From the NCBI GenBank assembly GCA_045537905.1, contig JAZSQJ010000034.1, positions 1 through 17,245 on the forward strand: 17,245 nt of DNA, written 5' to 3'. The position numbers and the translations under genes were made by a program. Positions 13,247-17,245 of the stretch are shown here, piece by piece; the first letter of the stretch is position 1; each line of letters begins with the position of its first letter. Under the pieces are notes generated by a model. The model was not told the DNA's origin. It ran no database searches and saw only the letters and a list, made by a program, of their open reading frames with translations. This DNA comes from SIG636 sp045537905 (lineage in GTDB: Bacteria; Bacillota; Clostridia; Oscillospirales; CAG-382).

Positions 13247-15007
13247 TTGAAAAGACTACTGAAACAAATGCTTTGCTTTGCCTGTGCCTGTGCACTGCTC
13301 CTCAGCCTTGCGGGGTTTACCGTATCGGCGGAGGACAAGGGGATTGCGGTGCTTTACACCAACGATACCCATTGCGCTACCGAAAATTTTGCCAAGCTGG
13401 CGGCATACCGTGCCCAGCTTATAAAGGAAGGCTACACGGTTATCACTGTGGACGCAGGTGACGCCATACAGGGCGAAATGATAGGCTCCCTTACCGAGGG
13501 CAGTGCTATTGTTGACGTTATGAACGCTGTCGGCTACGACTACGCTACCCTTGGCAACCACGAGTTTGACTATACCGTGGACAGGATTCTGGAGCTTACA
13601 GCAAACGAGGCAGAGGCAACATACCTTTGCGCTAACTTTAAGTATTTACCCGAGGACAGGGATATATTTGCTCCCTACGCAATAGAGGAGGTAGAGGGAG
13701 TAAAATACGCCTTTGTGGGCATTGCAACGCCTGAAACCTATACCAAATCTACGCCTACCTATTTTAAGGATGAAAACGGCAATTTTATCTACAGCTTCCT
13801 GGAGAACGATTTTTACGGTGCCGTACAGAATGCAGTTGACGCTGCTATAGCGGAAGGTGCGGAGACCGTTATTGCAATCGGTCACCTTGGTATAGAGGGC
13901 ACTACCGAGGGGCTGCGTTCCATCGACGTGATAGCAAACACCTGCGGTATTGACGTTTTTCTTGACGGACACTCCCACGAGCTTATTACAGGTACCCATT
14001 ACACCGACAAGGACGGTGAGGAGGTTCTGCTAAGCTCTACAGGCAGTAAGTTTACAAGCTTTGGCGTGCTGACCTTTGAGGATGGCAACGCAAATACCGA
14101 ACTTATAGCTCCCGAGGACGTTGACCCTACCATCCTTTCCGACGAGGCAAGGGAGGCATACGGCAAGGTTAAGGCGGTTATAGACGGCTATAATGCAGAG
14201 TTTGAGTATTTGTTTGAGGAGATAGGCGTAAGCGAGGCTTATCTTACCGAAAACGACGCCACAGGTGACTGGGTTATAAGGAAGGCGGAGACTAACCTTG
14301 CCAACTTTGTTACCGACGCATATATTGCCCGTACAGGTGCGGATATCGCCTTTGTTAACGGCGGAGGCGTCCGCACAGAGCTTAAGGCGGGTGCCGTAAA
14401 CCGCAAGGCGATAATGGATATTAACCCCTGGAACAACGAGATGTGCGTTCTTGAGGTTACAGGCAGTCAGATACTAGACGCCCTGGAATACGGTATGTCT
14501 GCCCTGCCCGACGTGTTTGGCAGCTTTGCCCAGGTTGCAGGCATAAGCTTTGAGGTGCATAGCTATATCCCCTCCCCCGTCGTTACCGACGAGCTGGGTG
14601 ATTTTGTAGCGGTTACCCAAGGTGCCGAGAGAAGGGTTAAAAACGTGTTTGTCGGCGACAAACCCATTGAAGCGGATAAGACCTACACCCTGGCAGGCTC
14701 CTGCTATATGCTGCAGCTTAGCGGCTACAAGATGTTTGCCGATGCAAGGGTGGTAGCCAAGGAAGGCTTGCCCACGGATACGGAGATGCTCCTTGACTAC
14801 TTTACCGAGGATCTGGAGTGTAAAATTTCCGCCGAGAGATACGGCGTCATCAGCGGAGAGGGCAGAATACGCATTATCCGCGAAAAGCCCGAGGATAAGC
14901 CCGCAACACCTCCTACAGGCGACGAAGAGCTGACCCTTGTATGGCTTGGCCTTGCTATGCTGTCTCTGTTGACCCTTGCAAGAGTAAATAAAGCAAAAGC
15001 AAAATAA
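13247..15007 (+). CDS. Secreted, wall-anchored 5'-nucleotidase-type metallophosphoesterase
   Basis: This 586-residue extracellular enzyme probably dephosphorylates nucleotides (UshA/5'-nucleotidase family) to salvage phosphate and nucleosides. Residues 1-28 are a signal peptide (cleavage after VSA). Residues about 32-280 are the calcineurin-like metal domain with TNDTH (Asp40, His42), DAGD (Asp72), GNHEFD (Asn104, His105), GHLG (His213) and GHSH (His242, His244). Residues about 330-530 are the C-terminal 5'-nucleotidase domain with FVNGGGVR (369-376), the usual substrate-base region. The end has a sorting-like motif TPPTGDE (554-560), a hydrophobic helix and a Lys/Arg-rich tail, so sortase anchoring is likely. 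The start is TTG at 13247, chosen because GAGGTG ends six bases upstream and because the next ATG (13268) would remove the basic signal-peptide start. It is downstream of the ZIP gene by 24 bases and convergent with the amidase. Confidence 0.88.
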   Translation: MKRLLKQMLCFACACALLLSLAGFTVSAEDKGIAVLYTNDTHCATENFAKLAAYRAQLIKEGYTVITVDAGDAIQGEMIGSLTEGSAIVDVMNAVGYDYATLGNHEFDYTVDRILELTANEAEATYLCANFKYLPEDRDIFAPYAIEEVEGVKYAFVGIATPETYTKSTPTYFKDENGNFIYSFLENDFYGAVQNAVDAAIAEGAETVIAIGHLGIEGTTEGLRSIDVIANTCGIDVFLDGHSHELITGTHYTDKDGEEVLLSSTGSKFTSFGVLTFEDGNANTELIAPEDVDPTILSDEAREAYGKVKAVIDGYNAEFEYLFEEIGVSEAYLTENDATGDWVIRKAETNLANFVTDAYIARTGADIAFVNGGGVRTELKAGAVNRKAIMDINPWNNEMCVLEVTGSQILDALEYGMSALPDVFGSFAQVAGISFEVHSYIPSPVVTDELGDFVAVTQGAERRVKNVFVGDKPIEADKTYTLAGSCYMLQLSGYKMFADARVVAKEGLPTDTEMLLDYFTEDLECKISAERYGVISGEGRIRIIREKPEDKPATPPTGDEELTLVWLGLAMLSLLTLARVNKAKAK

Positions 15008-15022
15008 ACCCGTCCAAAACAA

Positions 15023-15059
15023 AACGCCCCCGATGGAGCCTTTATCCATCGGGGGCGTT
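15023..15059. terminator. Bidirectional intrinsic terminator between convergent genes
   Basis: A perfect 15-bp stem, AACGCCCCCGATGGA (15023-15037) with TCCATCGGGGGCGTT (15045-15059), has a seven-base loop. On the minus strand it is followed by TTTTGTTTTGG, a good U tract. On the plus strand the downstream sequence is only moderately T-rich. It serves the phosphoesterase gene and the amidase gene and shares its core with the terminator at 6814. Confidence 0.85.
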
Positions 15060-15121
15060 GTAATTGTATTTGGAACTCAATTTATTGTTTCCAGGCGGGT
15101 AGGACTATTTTGCACCTTCAA

Positions 15122-17245
15122 TCAGCCTGCGAATTTGCACGCACTCTTTATAGCAATGTAGTCAAGAGAGGAAAGGATACCGTCGCTATTAGTGTCTGCC
15201 GCAAGGTTTTGTGCCTCGCTGTAATCAGCCGTGCTCTTAACCAGCTTAACTACGCAGATGCTGTCTGCAGCCGTTATCACGCCGTCGCAGGTAACGTCGC
15301 CTACTATAACGATGGTAGCGCTGTTGATAACCTCGCCCGTGCTGCTGTTGGTGTATCTTACCTGGTAGCCTGTGCAAGCATAGCCTGACTCACCGATATC
15401 AACGCCCTTGTCGTCCACTACGGAAACGGTGCACTTAAACTGAGCGTTTACCTTGGTTGCTGTTTGTGCCGTTTCCTTAAGGGTAACGAACTTGTTGTTC
15501 AGCTCGTAGGTGGAGCCGTCAACGAGCTCAAACTTTGCGGGGAGCTTAGCGTAAGCACCCGGCAAAATTCTGTTGCTTGCAGGGTCTGCACCAACAAGGG
15601 TAACTACGTCGCCTACCTCAAGGGTGAGGAAGGGGTTATAGCCTGTGGCATAGCTCTCGTATACTGCAATGATGGGGTTGGTCTGGGTTGCAACCACGGA
15701 TTTCACCTCACCGGAGGGATAGATTGCCTTAACTCTGTAGCCCTCTGCTACCTTTTCAAGAACAGCCGCACCCCTGTACTGGGAAGCAAAGGTGCCTGTT
15801 GTAAGTATCTGGCTGTTGCTGTCGTACTGACCTGCGTTAAGATTAAGCAGGGGGATATAAGAAGCATCCGTAGGGTAAGAGGGGGTGGGAACGGTAACCG
15901 TAAGCTCAACCTTAGCTTCGTTGTTCCATTGGTCCCAGGCATAAAGGTGTACATTGTAAAAACCTGTTTCATTGCCGTGCTTTGCGGTGTCTATATGGTA
16001 TGTTGCGGTGTTACCGGAAAGAGTTACATCGTGCCAGATAAGGTCGTCCTGTCCGCCGTTTGACGTCCAGGTGGGGAACTGCACCTTGCTTACACCCCTA
16101 TTATCGGTGATGGTGCAGGTAACGTCAAAGCCAAAGCAATCCACGTTAGTGATTTTGGCGTTGGTGATAACGGGTGCAGTGGTATCGGGGGTAAGGTCTA
16201 CGGAGGCACCGCCGTTAGAGGTGGTGTTACCCGAGATATCGTCAACGTAAATGTGGGTTATATACACGCCCTGTTCGTTGTTATGCTCGCCGATTTTAAC
16301 GTCGTAATAAGCAGTAGAGCCGCTTACCGTACCCTGATGCCATATAAGGTCATCCTGACCGTTATTATCCGTCCATGTGGGGAACTGTACCTTGGAAATG
16401 CCCGCGTTATCGCTTACGGTACAGCTTATACGGTAGCCTGCGGTGGTAACGTTGCTTACCTTTACGTTAGAGATAGTAGGCGATATGGGGTCCTTAACCG
16501 TAAGGCTTATGGTTGCAACCGTGTAGGTGGTGTTTGACTTGGTAGTTGCACGGATGGTTACGGTATGGCTGCCTGCCGAGAGATTTCTATAGGACAGGCT
16601 GCCGTCAAAGCCGCAATTTGCATAGTCGGAGTAGCCGCCTATGGCCGCCTGTACGTCCGACCTCAAGGAGGTGGTAAGGGCGGTGTAGCTGCCGCTGTCA
16701 ACCTTATACTCTACCTTGCTTACGCCCTTGCTATGGAGGGTCCAGCCTCTAATAGGAAGGCTGTCACTGCCGGTGCCGGTCTGCGTAACGGTAGCAGAAG
16801 CGGTAACGGTTGCGTTAACCTTCTGGGTGCCGGAGGGGCTGTCCATACAGCTTTGATACTTGTCGGTAGAGCCGGAGGTAACGGATTTGCCTATCATAGC
16901 AAGGAGACCGTTAGCTATTGCCTTTGCGTGGGTGTCAAGATTGTTTGCAAAAATAGTATTGTCGTTTGCCGTATCAATAAAGCCCATCTCAACGAGAGCC
17001 GCCGCCATACTGGTGTTTTTTATAACGTAAAAGTTTGCCGTCTTTACGCCGCGGTTTGTCCAAAGACCGGTATTTATTACTGCGTTTTGTACGCTGGTTG
17101 CAAGCTTTGCACCCGTGGAGGTAGAGGAAGCACCGCTGTAATAATAGGTCTCTACACCCTTGCCGCCGCCTGCATTTCTATGTATGGACAGGAAGTAGGT
17201 AAAGGAGCCGCTGTTTGCTATGGAAACCTTGGTAAGTCGGATCGT
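15122..17245 (-). CDS. N-acetylmuramoyl-L-alanine amidase with GBS Bsp-like repeats and dockerin (5' end missing)
   Basis: This is a partial exported cell-wall hydrolase with 707 residues visible, continuing past base 17245. From the window edge, residues 1-115 are the end of an Amidase_3 domain: SIHRNAG with zinc-ligand His22, GVETYYYSG, NRGVKTANFYVI and LVEMGF with catalytic Glu86. An ATG at 17008 is therefore internal, not the start. Residues about 140-255 are Ig-like. Residues about 265-335 and 365-435 are two GBS Bsp-like repeats, each with VQFPTWT and GQDDLIWH. Residues about 460-640 are undefined beta-rich sequence. Residues about 645-707 are a type I dockerin with two calcium loops (DVTCDGVITAAD and DTNSDGILSSLD). 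The dockerin suggests attachment to a cohesin-bearing protein, none of which is in view. The gene ends just before the bidirectional terminator. Confidence 0.9.
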   Translation of the reverse strand, partial: TIRLTKVSIANSGSFTYFLSIHRNAGGGKGVETYYYSGASSTSTGAKLATSVQNAVINTGLWTNRGVKTANFYVIKNTSMAAALVEMGFIDTANDNTIFANNLDTHAKAIANGLLAMIGKSVTSGSTDKYQSCMDSPSGTQKVNATVTASATVTQTGTGSDSLPIRGWTLHSKGVSKVEYKVDSGSYTALTTSLRSDVQAAIGGYSDYANCGFDGSLSYRNLSAGSHTVTIRATTKSNTTYTVATISLTVKDPISPTISNVKVSNVTTAGYRISCTVSDNAGISKVQFPTWTDNNGQDDLIWHQGTVSGSTAYYDVKIGEHNNEQGVYITHIYVDDISGNTTSNGGASVDLTPDTTAPVITNAKITNVDCFGFDVTCTITDNRGVSKVQFPTWTSNGGQDDLIWHDVTLSGNTATYHIDTAKHGNETGFYNVHLYAWDQWNNEAKVELTVTVPTPSYPTDASYIPLLNLNAGQYDSNSQILTTGTFASQYRGAAVLEKVAEGYRVKAIYPSGEVKSVVATQTNPIIAVYESYATGYNPFLTLEVGDVVTLVGADPASNRILPGAYAKLPAKFELVDGSTYELNNKFVTLKETAQTATKVNAQFKCTVSVVDDKGVDIGESGYACTGYQVRYTNSSTGEVINSATIVIVGDVTCDGVITAADSICVVKLVKSTADYSEAQNLAADTNSDGILSSLDYIAIKSACKFAG

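Noticed and set aside
16772..17008. ATG at 17008 as the start of the amidase gene
   Set aside because: Conserved Amidase_3 sequence is encoded in the same frame upstream to the window edge, and no ribosome site precedes this ATG.

Overview
The window reads as chromosomal DNA of an anaerobic Gram-positive bacterium of the class Clostridia, probably a gut- or rumen-type Oscillospiraceae relative. That placement is inference. It rests on strong GGAGG ribosome binding sites with some GTG/TTG starts, sigma-A-like promoters, a superoxide reductase/flavodiiron/rubredoxin defence operon typical of anaerobes, a Gram-positive-style cell-wall sorting signal, and a dockerin-bearing amidase. No mobile element, CRISPR array or tRNA gene was seen.

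Left edge (1-145): a very strong promoter reading leftward (TTGACA, 17 bp, TATACT, with A/T tracts upstream). It is followed by a leader containing ATTGAAAATTGAACAAC, which resembles the segment preceding clostridial rRNA genes, so an rRNA operon probably lies just outside the window. Next (144-1804) comes a TetR regulator divergent from a cation-diffusion-facilitator metal exporter. The shared intergenic region holds a perfect 10-bp inverted repeat, and the arrangement recalls the pneumococcal SczA/CzcD pair.

1845-6768: a well-formed promoter and a structured 5' UTR lead into a 1596-residue secreted beta-helix protein with about 30 Gly-Gly-Gly/Gly-Gly-Ala turns. It ends in a pilin/CnaB-like domain without a recognisable wall anchor. 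A bidirectional terminator separates it from a leftward operon (9789 to 6871) encoding a GH13_8-type glycogen branching enzyme and a ferritin-like/VIT1 membrane protein of the MbfA type.

9913-12405: divergently, a perfectly spaced promoter drives desulfoferrodoxin (superoxide reductase), a single polypeptide joining flavodiiron protein, flavin reductase and a short rubredoxin domain, and a free 52-residue rubredoxin. Together these plausibly reduce superoxide to peroxide and O2 (or NO) to water (or N2O), with rubredoxin as electron carrier. A ZIP metal transporter (12470-13222) and a secreted, wall-anchored 5'-nucleotidase-type phosphoesterase (13247-15007) follow on the same strand.

15023-17245: a second bidirectional terminator with the same core as the first, then a leftward N-acetylmuramoyl-L-alanine amidase with two GBS Bsp-like repeats and a C-terminal dockerin. 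Its 5' end lies beyond the window.

Overall the window combines oxygen/iron/metal homeostasis (CDF, MbfA-like, SOR, FDP, rubredoxin, ZIP) with three large exported surface or wall proteins. Most genes belong to known families. The most unusual items are the FDP-flavin reductase-rubredoxin fusion beside a free rubredoxin, the giant beta-helix protein with its structured leader, the branching enzyme/MbfA pairing, and the dockerin-tagged amidase.
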